The notes: generated from the sequence alone by a model not told the origin. Positions 1-8,659 are shown, numbered from the stretch's first letter. The stretch is DNA of 64,000 bases from JBBQRS01 sp038214535 (GCA_038214535.1 JBBQRS010000001.1:41666-105665); one strand, 5' to 3'. Made by a program: numbers and translations.

Positions 1-34
1 CGTCAACACAACGGCTAAAGCCGTCACTACGAAG
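1..34. repeat. Family A intergenic hairpin repeat, right arm, cut by window edge
   Basis: This is the right arm of a dispersed inverted repeat with the core ACGGCTAAAGCCGT followed by CACTACGAAGG. Complete copies occur near 35.1, 36.9, 45.5 and 56.0 kb. The core is itself a palindrome (ACGGCT-AA-AGCCGT). The copy sits just after the stop codon of the beta-CASP nuclease gene. Confidence 0.85.
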
Positions 35-44
35 GCCGATCTTC

Positions 45-1454
45 CTAGAATTCGACGCTATTGCCCCGTTCGGGCACGGTGACTGCGCGTACTCCCTCGC
101 CCCGCAGCTTCTCCGCCAACACCAACGCGGCGCTCGGCTCGCCGTGCACCAGGAACATATGTTGGAGCTTTCCGCGGTCGAAGTGGCGCGCCCACTCCAG
201 CAACTCCGCCTGATCCGCGTGTGCGCTCAACCCTTCGATCGCGGCCACCCGCGCCTTCACGTCGTACATCTTGCCCATGATGCGCACGGGGCTTTCGCCG
301 TCTTTGATGCGCCGGCCCAGCGTGTTTTGCGCCTGGAAGCCGACAAACAGGATGGTATTATCTTCGTCCTCGATGCTATGCTTCAAGTGGTGAAGGATCC
401 GCCCGCCTTCAGCCATCCCGCTCGCGCTGATGATGATGGATGGGTCGGTGAGATAATTAAGCTGCTTACTGCGGCGCGCATCGCGCACGTATTCGATCTG
501 ATCCGTCTCGAACGGATTGGCGCGTTTCTCTTCCGCCAGGAACTCCTGTACGTCGTCATCCCATTCTTCGGGGTGCAGGCGAAATACCTCCGTTGCATTG
601 ACGGCCAGCGGGCTGTCCACATAGACCGGTAACGAGGGAATGTCTCCCTCCGCTTCCATCGTGTTGATCGTGTAGACGACTTCTTGCGTGCGGCCTACGG
701 CAAACGCCGGGATGACCAACTTGCCGCGGCGGCGCGCCGTGCTGCGGATGACGTCACGCGTCTCGCGACGTGCGTTTTCCATCGTGCCGTGCAGCCGGTC
801 GCCGTAGGTGCTCTCCATGATTACGATGTCGGCGTCGGCGGGCGGATCGGCCAGCGGCTTGAGGATGGCGACCTCATCGCGGCCCACGTCGCCGCTGAAG
901 ACCACGCGCCACTGTTTGCCGGTGTCGAACTCGCGAATATCCAGCACCACAAACGCCGCGCCCAGAATATGCGCCGCGTTGCGATAGGTGATCTCCACGC
1001 CGTCCATCACATGCACGGGCCGGTCGAACCCGATGCTGACAAACTGCTCCAGCGCGACCTGCGCGTCGGCTTTGGTGTAGATGGGCACAAGCGGGGGCTG
1101 GCCTTGCTTGACCAGTTTGCGGTTCAGGTAGGAGATGTCGCTCTCCTGGATGTGCCCGCTGTCTTGAAGCATGTAAGTGGAGAGGTTGCGCGTGGCGCTG
1201 GTACACCAGATGTTGCCCTTGAAGCCCTGTTTCACCAGGTTGGGCAGGTTTCCGGCGTGGTCAATGTGCGCGTGGCTCAATACCACTGCATCAATTTCGA
1301 CCGGGTTGAACGGGAAATTGAGGTTGCGCTCATACGTCTCGTCGCGATGCCCCTGATATAGCCCGCATTCGAGCAGTAGCTTCTTTCCATTGACTTCGAT
1401 GAGATGCATCGAACCGGTGACTTCCTGGGCGGCTCCAAGAAACGAGATACGCAT
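45..1454 (-). CDS. Metallo-beta-lactamase/beta-CASP RNA-processing nuclease
   Basis: This is a 469-residue cytoplasmic metallo-hydrolase of the beta-CASP (CPSF73/YSH1-like) family, whose members cut or trim RNA. The zinc-binding motif HAHIDH is at residues 61-66, a further His is in AHILG near 162, and the metal-bridging Asp is in SGDVG near 189. A beta-CASP region, an SASGMAEGG element, LSAHAD and a C-terminal VHGEP complete the fold. An upstream in-frame extension of 33 residues was rejected, because ATG at 1454 follows a purine-rich ribosome site (GAAGGGAAG) and begins directly with the conserved MRISFLGAA strand. It lies downstream of the VWA/MoxR pair on the same strand, separated from it by a repeat. 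The RNA substrate cannot be told from sequence. The family call is secure. Confidence 0.93.
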   Translation of the reverse strand: MRISFLGAAQEVTGSMHLIEVNGKKLLLECGLYQGHRDETYERNLNFPFNPVEIDAVVLSHAHIDHAGNLPNLVKQGFKGNIWCTSATRNLSTYMLQDSGHIQESDISYLNRKLVKQGQPPLVPIYTKADAQVALEQFVSIGFDRPVHVMDGVEITYRNAAHILGAAFVVLDIREFDTGKQWRVVFSGDVGRDEVAILKPLADPPADADIVIMESTYGDRLHGTMENARRETRDVIRSTARRRGKLVIPAFAVGRTQEVVYTINTMEAEGDIPSLPVYVDSPLAVNATEVFRLHPEEWDDDVQEFLAEEKRANPFETDQIEYVRDARRSKQLNYLTDPSIIISASGMAEGGRILHHLKHSIEDEDNTILFVGFQAQNTLGRRIKDGESPVRIMGKMYDVKARVAAIEGLSAHADQAELLEWARHFDRGKLQHMFLVHGEPSAALVLAEKLRGEGVRAVTVPERGNSVEF

Positions 1455-1509
1455 GACCTTTTCTTCCCTTCTTGCCGTGTCGGCGGCTGTGAGTGTTTGT
1501 AGAGAGTAT

Positions 1510-1567
1510 CGTAGTGTAGCCCCTTGTGGGCGTCGTGCTTCATGCGCCCACAAGGGGCTACACTACG
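1510..1567. repeat. Family B intergenic hairpin repeat
   Basis: Inverted repeat with arms CGTAGTGTAGCCCCTTGTGG and the matching reverse complement ending CTACACTACG, around a short loop. It lies between the VWA gene and the beta-CASP nuclease. Related copies are near 3.0, 7.0, 38.8 and 43.9 kb. Confidence 0.9.
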
Positions 1568-1580
1568 GGCTAAAATAGTT

Positions 1581-2960
1581 TTAGCGATTGACGAGCAGCC
1601 GGTTGACGGCATCGGTCAACTCGGCCACGGTGCTCACCTGCAGGATGTTGGTGCAGAGCGGGGCGTATTTGAGCATATCGCTATCGCCGCTGCCCCATAA
1701 CATCGGCGGCTCCGGGTTGAGCCAGATGGTGCGGTGGCTGCGGCGCGCGATCTGGCTGAACAGATCCAGCCGCGGGTCGTTGTAGTTGTTGCGCGCATCG
1801 CCCACCACAATGAACGTGGTACGATGATCTACGGTGTCCATGTAATCATGCTGGAACAACTCGAGGCTGTAGCCCAGGTCGGTGTTGTAATAGCCCGACG
1901 GCATTCGCAGCAGGACTTCGCCCACGGCGGTTTTGGCGTCGTTGCCCTCGAAATCCGGCGAGATATATTCCAGCCGATCAATGAAGGCGAACGCGTGCGT
2001 CTTGCTGATCTGATCCTTCATGGCGTAGATCAGGCTTAGCATCAACTCGGAGCAGGGGCGCATCGAGGTGCTGATATCGCAGATCACGACCAGCTTCGGC
2101 TTGAGGCGGCGGTCGCGATGCTTGATCTCGATGGGCACGCTGCCGTGTTTCAGGTTCGCGCGGATGGTGGCCTTGGCGTCGAGCTGGCCCGTCTTGGCCC
2201 GCTTCTGGCGCAACGCCACGCGGCTGCGCAGCAGTGCGGCCAGCCGTTGCACCTCTTTGCGTAAGCGATCCATGTCACGGTCGGAGAGGGCATTGAATGG
2301 CCGGTTGAGCAACCCGTCAATGTCATCCTCACGCCGTTGTTCGCTCATGTTCTCGGCAATTTGCCGGCCCGCGTGTTGGCGCAGTTGCTCCATCAGGCTC
2401 TGCTGGTTCGCCTGCAAGATTTCGCGCATCTGATCGAGGCGCTGTTTGTTCATGCCCAGCTTTTCCAGCATCTCCTGCAACTGCTTCAATGCTTCCTGAA
2501 CCTCGCGGAAACGCAACGCCTGCGCCATGCGCCGCGCCAACCAATCGCGTTGACGCATGTCGTCGGCGCGATTCAGCCCCGTCATCTCGCCCAACCGGTC
2601 TAATTCTTCCTGGGTGAGTTGCTCGCCGCGCAGCAGGCGCTCCAGCATCTTTTGCAGTTGTTTGTTGAAGTTGCGCAGCGCCTCGGCCAGCATCGCGGCT
2701 TCTTCCAGCGTCATATCTTCGGCCAGGTTCATCATTGGCGGGGCATCGGCGTTATCGAAGAAAAGCGGGAACAGCTCCTCGAAGGTTGCCAGGTCGCCCG
2801 CGTCCTTGACCAGCGTCGCGCGCAGGCTCAACCGAAACAGCTCGCGATCCATGATCCCGAGCTGCTCCACCGCGCGGAACGCGTCGGCGCTCTCGGCCAG
2901 GCTGATGCGCACGCCGCCATTCCGCAGCGCCGTAATAAACTTGATAATGCGCTCTTCCAT
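1581..2960 (-). CDS. VWA domain-containing CoxE-like protein
   Basis: This 459-residue soluble protein belongs to the CoxE-like VWA family. These proteins work with MoxR-type AAA ATPases in maturing or remodelling metalloenzyme complexes. Residues 1-80 form a helical N-terminal domain. Residues 95-255 are rich in charged and Gln residues and probably form long helices or coiled coil. The VWA domain begins near 288, with the MIDAS motif DISTS at 295-299. ATG at 2960 follows GAGGAG with six-base spacing. The MoxR partner lies immediately upstream on the same strand, the usual CoxD-CoxE order. No carbon monoxide dehydrogenase genes are visible, so the client is unknown. Confidence 0.88.
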   Translation of the reverse strand: MEERIIKFITALRNGGVRISLAESADAFRAVEQLGIMDRELFRLSLRATLVKDAGDLATFEELFPLFFDNADAPPMMNLAEDMTLEEAAMLAEALRNFNKQLQKMLERLLRGEQLTQEELDRLGEMTGLNRADDMRQRDWLARRMAQALRFREVQEALKQLQEMLEKLGMNKQRLDQMREILQANQQSLMEQLRQHAGRQIAENMSEQRREDDIDGLLNRPFNALSDRDMDRLRKEVQRLAALLRSRVALRQKRAKTGQLDAKATIRANLKHGSVPIEIKHRDRRLKPKLVVICDISTSMRPCSELMLSLIYAMKDQISKTHAFAFIDRLEYISPDFEGNDAKTAVGEVLLRMPSGYYNTDLGYSLELFQHDYMDTVDHRTTFIVVGDARNNYNDPRLDLFSQIARRSHRTIWLNPEPPMLWGSGDSDMLKYAPLCTNILQVSTVAELTDAVNRLLVNR

Positions 2961-2990
2961 TGCTTGCTCCTCGACTTTAGCTCTTGACTC

Positions 2991-3086
2991 TGTAGTCTAG
3001 CCCTTTGTGGGCGTTCGGCCCGCAGACGCCCACGAGGGGCGAAACTACAGGGCACGAGAGCAGACGCCACAAGGGGCTAGACTACG
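2991..3086. repeat. Family B repeat, composite copy
   Basis: Left arm TGTAGTCTAGCCCTTTGTGG is followed by a degenerate right arm and then a second, better right arm ending AAGGGGCTAGACTACG. It fills the gap between the MoxR and VWA genes, so it would be transcribed with them. Confidence 0.85.
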
Positions 3087-3106
3087 AGGGTGCGAGAGAT
3101 TTTAAG

Positions 3107-4072
3107 TCAATTCAGCCGCCGGTAGGTGTCCTCATCATCCCAGCGCCGGCGCTCCGACGTGCCGCGATCCAGTTCTGCGCGCACGCGTTGCAGGTCGCTC
3201 TCGTGTTTCAGCAGCACGCTCAACGTCGTTTCAAGGGTGTCACGATCCAGGTTGCGCGCGTTCAGGGTGACCAGCGCCTTGGCCCAATCCAGCGTCTCGG
3301 AGATGCTGGGCGATTTGCGCAGGTCCATGTTCCGCAGGCGATGCACCAACTCGACCGCCTGGCGCGCCAGTTTCGGCGCCAGCTCGGGGACTTTGAGTTG
3401 GACGACGTTCAACTCTTGCTCGACGTTGGGGTAATCAATGAAGAGGTAGAGACAACGCCGTTTGAGGGCCTCGCTCAATTCGCGCGTGTTGTTGCTGGTG
3501 AGCACGACGAGGGGGCGATGCACCGCGACCAGCGTGCCCAACTCGGGGACGCTGACTTGAAAGTCGCTCAGGACTTCGAGCAGGAAGGCCTCGAACTCGG
3601 CGTCCGCGCGGTCAATCTCGTCAATCAGCAACACCGCGGGCTTCTCGCTGAGGATCGCCTTGAGCAGCGGGCGCTGCAACAAGAAGCGCATCGAGAAGAA
3701 GACGTCTTCCTCGGCGGCCAGCCGGTCGGCGGCAGCGGCCAGGCCCGTCGCGTCGGCCAGCGTCTCCTGGAGTTTGTCGCGCAGCAACTGCGTGTAGAGT
3801 AGTTGTTTCGCGTATTCCCATTCGTAGAGGGCCTTGGTCTCGTCCAACCCTTCATAGCACTGAAGGCGGATCAGTTCGCGCCCCGTCGCGCCGGCGATGG
3901 CCTTTGCGAGCTCGGTCTTGCCGACGCCCGCGGGGCCTTCCGTCAGCAAGGGCTTGCCGAGTTGCTGGGCCAGATACATGATCGTCGCGATTTCGTCGTT
4001 GGCGATGTACTGTTGTTCACCCAGGGCGTTCTTCAACTGCTCAGGCGATTTGAATTGTCGGGTAGTGTCCAT
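3107..4072 (-). CDS. MoxR-family AAA ATPase (CoxD-like)
   Basis: A 321-residue AAA+ ATPase of the MoxR group, which acts as a chaperone-like remodelling factor together with VWA proteins. Walker A is GPAGVGKT near residues 46-53, and Walker B is LLIDEID with the acidic pair at about 151-152. A sensor-type TSNNTR element follows, and then the C-terminal helical lid. A GTG three codons upstream is also possible. The GGAAAGG ribosome site is correctly placed for ATG at 4072 and overlaps the GTG, so ATG was chosen. It is the first gene of a set with the CoxE-like gene. There is 34 nt between the stop codon and the start of the adjacent repeat. Confidence 0.92.
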   Translation of the reverse strand: MDTTRQFKSPEQLKNALGEQQYIANDEIATIMYLAQQLGKPLLTEGPAGVGKTELAKAIAGATGRELIRLQCYEGLDETKALYEWEYAKQLLYTQLLRDKLQETLADATGLAAAADRLAAEEDVFFSMRFLLQRPLLKAILSEKPAVLLIDEIDRADAEFEAFLLEVLSDFQVSVPELGTLVAVHRPLVVLTSNNTRELSEALKRRCLYLFIDYPNVEQELNVVQLKVPELAPKLARQAVELVHRLRNMDLRKSPSISETLDWAKALVTLNARNLDRDTLETTLSVLLKHESDLQRVRAELDRGTSERRRWDDEDTYRRLN

Positions 4073-4164
4073 GCCACGCACCTTTCCATCGAGTCTATAG
4101 GGCGATCATACGGCATTTATCGCCCGTGTTCTGCAAGCTGGCTTCTGGTATGGGGAAATGGCGC

Positions 4165-4194
4165 AAAAAAACACCCCCACGAATCGTGGAGGTG
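4165..4194 (-). terminator. Rho-independent terminator of tRNA-Arg
   Basis: On the minus strand, arms CACCTCCACGA and TCGTGGGGGTG pair almost perfectly and are followed by seven T residues. The hairpin begins about 20 nt after the tRNA 3' end. Confidence 0.9.
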
Positions 4195-4214
4195 CGCCCC
4201 GGTGTTTATATCAG

Positions 4215-4286
4215 TACCCCCAGCAGGACTCGAACCTGCGCTTTCGGCTCCGGAGGCCGACGCTCTATCCACTGAGCTATGGGGGC
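4215..4286 (-). tRNA. tRNA-Arg (anticodon CCG)
   Basis: The 72-nt cloverleaf is complete. The seven-base-pair acceptor stem is GCCCCCA/TGGGGGT, with a G-U first pair. The D arm is GCTC/GAGC, the anticodon stem TCGGC/GCCGA encloses the loop CTCCGGA with anticodon CCG, the variable loop has four bases, and the T arm is GCAGG-TTCGAGT-CCTGC. The discriminator is A and the CCA tail is not encoded. It decodes CGG. It is a single-gene unit with its own promoter and terminator. Confidence 0.97.
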
Positions 4287-4296
4287 TACAGAGTCC

Positions 4297-4324
4297 AGTA
4301 TATCATAGCCGGGGAAGCGTGCAA
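4297..4324 (-). promoter_or_regulatory. Sigma-70-type promoter of tRNA-Arg
   Basis: On the minus strand, TTGCAC and TATACT are separated by 16 bp, with the -10 element 10 bp before the mature tRNA 5' end. The position suits transcription starting a few bases before the tRNA. Confidence 0.7.
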
Positions 4325-4353
4325 AACAGATCGGATAAAAAGTACGGGCCGAA

Positions 4354-4379
4354 GTTAGGCACTGCCAGCCCTGCCTAAC
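4354..4379 (-). other. Inverted repeat downstream of ecfT, possible weak terminator
   Basis: Perfect 8-bp stem GTTAGGCA/TGCCTAAC with a 10-base loop, 65 nt after the ecfT stop codon. On the minus strand, a run of five T residues comes about 12 nt later, so terminator function is uncertain. Confidence 0.4.
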
Positions 4380-4443
4380 CCCGACCACGTTAAGCTAAGT
4401 GTATGCGATTTACCCGTTCACCTAAGTGATGCGTCATACCATG

Positions 4444-5217
4444 TTAAAAGACGCGCAAGATCGTTGCCAGAATCACGATAAGTGCCAGAAAACCGGCGGC
4501 CAACCAGTCGGGGCGGCGCATGTGGAGTGGCTTGAAAACGGTCCGGTGGTCGGATGCGCCCAGGCCCCGCGCCTCCAGCGCCCAGCCGAGCGCCTCACCG
4601 TGACGCAGCGCCGACACCACCAGCGCGATCAGGATCGGCTGGTACGCCTGCACCCGCTCGCGCAGGCTGCCCGCGTCCAGGTCGAGGCCGCGCGCCTGCT
4701 GGGCGTCTTTGATGCGCGCGTAGAGGCTGCCGAAGGTGGGCAGATAGCGGAACGCCAGGGCCAGCGTCAGGCCCCACTCATAGGGCATGTGGAGCGCGAC
4801 GAACCCGCGCACCATGTCGGTCTGATCGGTGGTGTAAAGCCAGACGGCGAACACCATCGCCAGGGCCAGCAATCTGAGCGCCAGCAGCGCGCCCTGCTCG
4901 ATGCCGGCGACGCGGACGTTGAGCGGGCCGAGCGAGAAGAGGATGGGGCTGTCCCCGCCCGCAAACAACGCAGAGAGGACGAAGATCAACAGCATCACGA
5001 TGCTCATGTTGCGCCAAAGCCGCAAGATGCGTTGCGCCGGGACGCGCGCCGTCAGCAACAGCAGGGAGCACGTCGCGATCAGGCCGAGCTGCATCCAGGC
5101 AAAGGGATACATAAACGCCAGCAGCGTCGCCGTCACCACGAAGGCCAGCTTGACGCGGGGATCGAGGCGGTGCAGCCAACTGTCGCCACGGAGGTAAAGC
5201 TGAAAATCGGTACGCAT
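4444..5217 (-). CDS. ECF transporter transmembrane T component (EcfT/CbiQ/YkoC family)
   Basis: A 257-residue integral membrane protein that couples the ATPases of an energy-coupling-factor importer to a substrate-binding S subunit. Several hydrophobic segments are visible between residues 25 and 130. The two family coupling motifs are present in the cytoplasmic helices: ARG in the stretch after YARIKDAQQ and ARG in ALEARGLGA. ATG at 5217 begins one base after the stop codon of the ATPase gene, so the two genes are translationally coupled. The nearby fused ATPase suggests a YkoD-YkoC-type module (hydroxymethylpyrimidine/thiamine transport in Bacillus). The substrate is an inference only. No S-component gene is seen nearby. 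Confidence 0.9.
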   Translation of the reverse strand: MRTDFQLYLRGDSWLHRLDPRVKLAFVVTATLLAFMYPFAWMQLGLIATCSLLLLTARVPAQRILRLWRNMSIVMLLIFVLSALFAGGDSPILFSLGPLNVRVAGIEQGALLALRLLALAMVFAVWLYTTDQTDMVRGFVALHMPYEWGLTLALAFRYLPTFGSLYARIKDAQQARGLDLDAGSLRERVQAYQPILIALVVSALRHGEALGWALEARGLGASDHRTVFKPLHMRRPDWLAAGFLALIVILATILRVF

Positions 5218-5218
5218 G

Positions 5219-6943
5219 TTATGGCCGCCCGACCCAGGCGGCGACAAACTGCTCCGGCGTGAGGATGTCGGTGGGCATCCCCGACCATGCGAGTCTTTCG
5301 GCCAGCCGCCGGACGCGCGGCGCCATCAACCCCGCTTCGGCCAGAACGCGCTTTTCGCCAAACAACGCAGCGGGCGCACCGTCGAAGATCACTTGGCCCG
5401 ATGACAATGCAACGACCCGGCGGGCGTAATTCGCAACCAGCCGCAGATCGTGGGTGATCAGCAACACGGTTCCGCCGCCCGCGTTGAACTGCTGCACGAC
5501 GCGCATGATCTCGCGCTGACTACGCGCGTCCAGGCTATCGGTCGGCTCATCGAGGATCAGGGTGTCGGGCTGCGTGACGAGAACCGATGCCAATGCTACG
5601 AGCCGACGCTGCCCGTAGCCCAGCGAAGCGGGCGGCTGATCGGCATGTGCGGCCAGCCCGAACAGGTCGAGTGCCTTCGCGACCTGCTGCCCGACCACGG
5701 CCGCGGGCGCGCCCTGGACGCGCAACCCGAAGGCCAGCTCATCACGCACGGTCGCGGCGAAGATCTGGTGATCCGGGTTCTGGAAGACGTAGCCCACCCG
5801 CCGCGCCAGCGCGGACGTGCGCTGTGTGCGGGTATCCAACCCATCCACCGAAACCGAACCCGCCGCGGGTTGCAACAATCCGTTTAGATGGCGCGCGAGG
5901 GTCGTTTTTCCTGATCCGTTGCGTCCCACCAGCGCGACGAACTCGCCGCGCCACAGGTTCAGGTTGACGTCGCGCAGCGCCGCCCGTTCCGCGTCGTAGC
6001 TGTAAAAAAGATGCTCGATGCGGATTTGTGGCGGGTCCGCGGACGGGATAGGGACGACTGTCGGGGCAGGGATGATGTCACCATGCGGCGTTTCTCGCCG
6101 CAGACGCCGGTATGCGGCGCTTACCGTGTTGAACTGGTAGGCGCGCCCCGTTGCTGCGCTCAAGCGCCGGCTCAACTCGGTCATTTCGGGCGTCGCCAGC
6201 CCCAGCGCGTGCAACGTGTCTGCCTCGCGGAGAATCTCTTCAGGCGCGCCGTCCAGCGCGAGCACGCCCTCATCGAGCACGAGGATCCGATCCGCATAGC
6301 GCAGGGCGCGCTCGGTTTCCTGCGTCGCCATCAGGACGGTCATACCGTGTTGCCGGGTGAGGTCGGCCAGCACGCCGAAGATCGCGGCCTTGCCCGCTGG
6401 GTCGAGGCTGGCGGTCGGCTCATCCAGCACGAGCGTCTGCGGGCGCATCGCCAGGACGGCGGCAATCGCCACCCGTTGCTTCTCACCGCCCGAAAGGAGC
6501 AGGGGCGAGCGGTCGCGGAAATCGGTCAGCCCGGTGACGCGCAGCGCCCACGCCAGGCGCTCGGCGATTTCGTCGGGCGGGACGCCCAAGTTCTCGGGGC
6601 CGAAGGCGATCTCGTCGTCCACGCGGGTATGGATCAGTTGGACTTCGGGGTCTTGAAAGACCATGCCGCTGAGGGGCGCCAGCGCCGCCACGGGGTGCTC
6701 TTTCGTGTTCCGGCCCTGCACCCACACGTCACCCCGGAAGACGCCGCCCGTCGCGTTGGGGATCAACCCGTTCAGCGTCAGGCAGAGTGTGGTTTTGCCT
6801 GCGCCCACCCGCCCTAACAGCGCCACGAATTGGCCGCGCGGAATCTCCACATTGACACCCCGCAGCACAGGCTGCGGGGGTAAATCTGGCCGGGCCGCCG
6901 GATATGCGTAATAGAGATCTCGGACGAGGATATCCGCTGTCAA
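5219..6943 (-). CDS. ECF transporter ATP-binding protein, two fused ATPase domains (YkoD-like)
   Basis: This 574-residue protein carries two ABC ATPase domains in one chain, equivalent to EcfA1 plus EcfA2. Domain 1 has Walker A GRVGAGKTT (44-52), the signature LLSGGEKQR near 149-157 and Walker B LVLDEP near 171-176. Domain 2 has Walker A GRNGSGKTT (340-348), a less usual signature LGYGQRR near 441-447 and Walker B LILDEP. It energises the T component encoded just downstream. The start is the TTG at 6943, with only a weak ribosome site (TTGAGTTAAG), so the exact start is uncertain. A family B repeat separates it from the binding lipoprotein gene upstream. Confidence 0.93.
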   Translation of the reverse strand: MTADILVRDLYYAYPAARPDLPPQPVLRGVNVEIPRGQFVALLGRVGAGKTTLCLTLNGLIPNATGGVFRGDVWVQGRNTKEHPVAALAPLSGMVFQDPEVQLIHTRVDDEIAFGPENLGVPPDEIAERLAWALRVTGLTDFRDRSPLLLSGGEKQRVAIAAVLAMRPQTLVLDEPTASLDPAGKAAIFGVLADLTRQHGMTVLMATQETERALRYADRILVLDEGVLALDGAPEEILREADTLHALGLATPEMTELSRRLSAATGRAYQFNTVSAAYRRLRRETPHGDIIPAPTVVPIPSADPPQIRIEHLFYSYDAERAALRDVNLNLWRGEFVALVGRNGSGKTTLARHLNGLLQPAAGSVSVDGLDTRTQRTSALARRVGYVFQNPDHQIFAATVRDELAFGLRVQGAPAAVVGQQVAKALDLFGLAAHADQPPASLGYGQRRLVALASVLVTQPDTLILDEPTDSLDARSQREIMRVVQQFNAGGGTVLLITHDLRLVANYARRVVALSSGQVIFDGAPAALFGEKRVLAEAGLMAPRVRRLAERLAWSGMPTDILTPEQFVAAWVGRP

Positions 6944-6979
6944 ACTTAACTCAACAATTCTTCAGGGACTTTACCATCT

Positions 6980-7036
6980 GTAGTCTAGCCCCTTGTGGGC
7001 GCCCGGCGCGACGAACGCCCACAAGGGGCTAGACAA
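6980..7036. repeat. Family B intergenic hairpin repeat
   Basis: Arms GTAGTCTAGCCCCTTGTGGG and CCCACAAGGGGCTAGACAAC form a long hairpin. The copy lies between the substrate-binding lipoprotein and the ECF ATPase genes. Confidence 0.9.
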
Positions 7037-7043
7037 CCAGTTT

Positions 7044-8030
7044 TTATTTGGGTAAAAACGAAGGATCCACCATCTCCTGATAGGTCACGCTGCGGTCGAG
7101 CAGGCCCTTATCCTGCATCCACGCGATGACGTCGGCCACTTCGGCCTCTGTCGGGACGCCGGCCTCCGGGAAGGGCGGCATCTGATAGCTGTCTTGCACC
7201 GATTCCGGCACGCGTCCTTGCTCGATCAGCAAGCCGCGGTATTTCTCCGGGTTCGCGTTGAGCTCTACCACGGCCTTGTTCCACGCCGCCAGGAACTTGC
7301 GCACCGTCCCCGGCTTCGCAGTCAGGGCGTCGCTGCTGAACGTCAGCACCGACTGTGCGACTTCGGGATGCTGCGAGTCATCGGCGATCAGCTTTGCCCC
7401 TGCCGCGATCGCGCCCGACGCGAGCGGATCAGGCAGCGTGGCCGCCTTGAGGTTGCCGTTCATCAACTGCTCGAAGCGCACGGGAATCGCGCTCACTTCC
7501 ACGATGGCAATGTTTTCGGCGGGCACACCTTCGGCGGTAAGAATGCGGTCGGTGAGATATTCGATGACGGTATTCTGGCTGATCCCGATGGGTACGTCTT
7601 TGAGGTCGGTGGGCGCGGTCAAGCCTGTGTCCGGCCCGGCGAGAATGCGAAACATCGGCGCGTTCGGGTAGGGCCGGCGCGACGTGTAAACAGCTTTAAC
7701 GCGCGGCTCCTGCTTGTTGAGCAATGCCGTCGAAGGCAGGTCGGTCAGCACGCCGTCCGCCTGGCCCGTCTGGATCAACACATCACGTTCTTGCGCGCTC
7801 TTCACCGGGATCGCTTCGACCTCGATGCCCGCGTCTGCGAAATAGCCGTTTTGCTGGGCCACGTACAGCGGTAGGACATCCAGCACCGGCAATAGTCCTA
7901 TCTTGAGTTTTGCATCTTCCGCCGCGGGGCTCGCGGTTTCTGTTTGGAGTGGAACACACCCGGCCAGAAGCCCAACCAGGGCAATGACGGCCAGTAAGGT
8001 CCACCTGCGGCCGACATAAATCTGTTTCAT
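7044..8030 (-). CDS. THI5/NMT1-like ABC transporter substrate-binding lipoprotein
   Basis: A 328-residue membrane-anchored extracellular binding protein. An N-terminal hydrophobic stretch ends in the lipobox LLAGC, with Cys25 as the acylation site. The mature part begins KLKIGLLPVLDVLPLYVAQQ, and the NGYFADAGIEVE stretch that follows is typical of the NMT1/THI5/SsuA-like family, which binds thiamine precursors, sulfonates or similar small molecules. The C-terminal part, with VADVIAWMQDKGL, also fits the family. The start MKQIYV was preferred to the upstream in-frame ATG because it gives a normal signal peptide. No ABC permease gene accompanies it. The nearest transporter genes are the ECF ATPase and T component, about 100 bp downstream on the same strand. 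Confidence 0.88.
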   Translation of the reverse strand: MKQIYVGRRWTLLAVIALVGLLAGCVPLQTETASPAAEDAKLKIGLLPVLDVLPLYVAQQNGYFADAGIEVEAIPVKSAQERDVLIQTGQADGVLTDLPSTALLNKQEPRVKAVYTSRRPYPNAPMFRILAGPDTGLTAPTDLKDVPIGISQNTVIEYLTDRILTAEGVPAENIAIVEVSAIPVRFEQLMNGNLKAATLPDPLASGAIAAGAKLIADDSQHPEVAQSVLTFSSDALTAKPGTVRKFLAAWNKAVVELNANPEKYRGLLIEQGRVPESVQDSYQMPPFPEAGVPTEAEVADVIAWMQDKGLLDRSVTYQEMVDPSFLPK

Positions 8031-8086
8031 CCTAAACACATCTCCTATCAACACGATACAAGCATCATACAGGCTGACGCTTGAAA

Positions 8087-8659
8087 TTATAGCACAGGCG
8101 CACCAAAGAGATGTGTCATAACCACGCGCAGCCCGATGCCGATCAGGATCAGTCCGCCGACGATTTCCATGCTCTTGCCGAACCGTTTGCCCAGTTTATG
8201 CCCCGCCAGCAACCCGATGAGCGAGAGTGCGGCGGTGATGATGCCGATGACCACTGCCGGATAGATGATGTTGACGCGCAGCATTGCCAGGCTAAGGCCT
8301 ACGGCGAAGGCGTCAATGCTGACGGCTATGCTCAGCATAATCAGCGTCATCCCGCGCGACGGGTCTGTGTCATGACATTCGCCGTTCGGATCCAGCCCCG
8401 AACGGATCATGCGAATTCCGACGAAAGAGAGCAAGCCCAGCGCGATCCAGTGGTCAACCGGGGCGATCAGTCCCGCGACGCGCGACCCGATGAGCCAGCC
8501 CAGGATGGGCATGAACGCCTGGAAGAGCCCGAAGTGAAACGAGAGTCGAAACAGCGGTCTTGGCCCATAAGCATAATGCGTGGTTCCAATGCAGAGCGAG
8601 ACGGCGAAGGCATCCATCGCCAGCCCGATCGCAATCAGCACAACATCGGCAAAATCCAT
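8087..8659 (-). CDS. mntP: Manganese efflux pump MntP family
   Basis: A 190-residue inner-membrane protein with six predicted hydrophobic helices and the internal duplication typical of MntP. The motif AMDAFAVS in the first helix is echoed by SIDAFAVG in the second half, and both Asp residues are conserved in the family. It exports Mn2+ and protects against manganese excess. ATG at 8659 was chosen over a TTG seven codons upstream because it follows AGAGGA and starts at MDFADVV. No yybP-ykoY (Mn) riboswitch was recognised upstream. The gene lies between the nucleoside importer operon and the THI5-like lipoprotein gene, all on the minus strand. Confidence 0.93.
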   Translation of the reverse strand: MDFADVVLIAIGLAMDAFAVSLCIGTTHYAYGPRPLFRLSFHFGLFQAFMPILGWLIGSRVAGLIAPVDHWIALGLLSFVGIRMIRSGLDPNGECHDTDPSRGMTLIMLSIAVSIDAFAVGLSLAMLRVNIIYPAVVIGIITAALSLIGLLAGHKLGKRFGKSMEIVGGLILIGIGLRVVMTHLFGAPVL

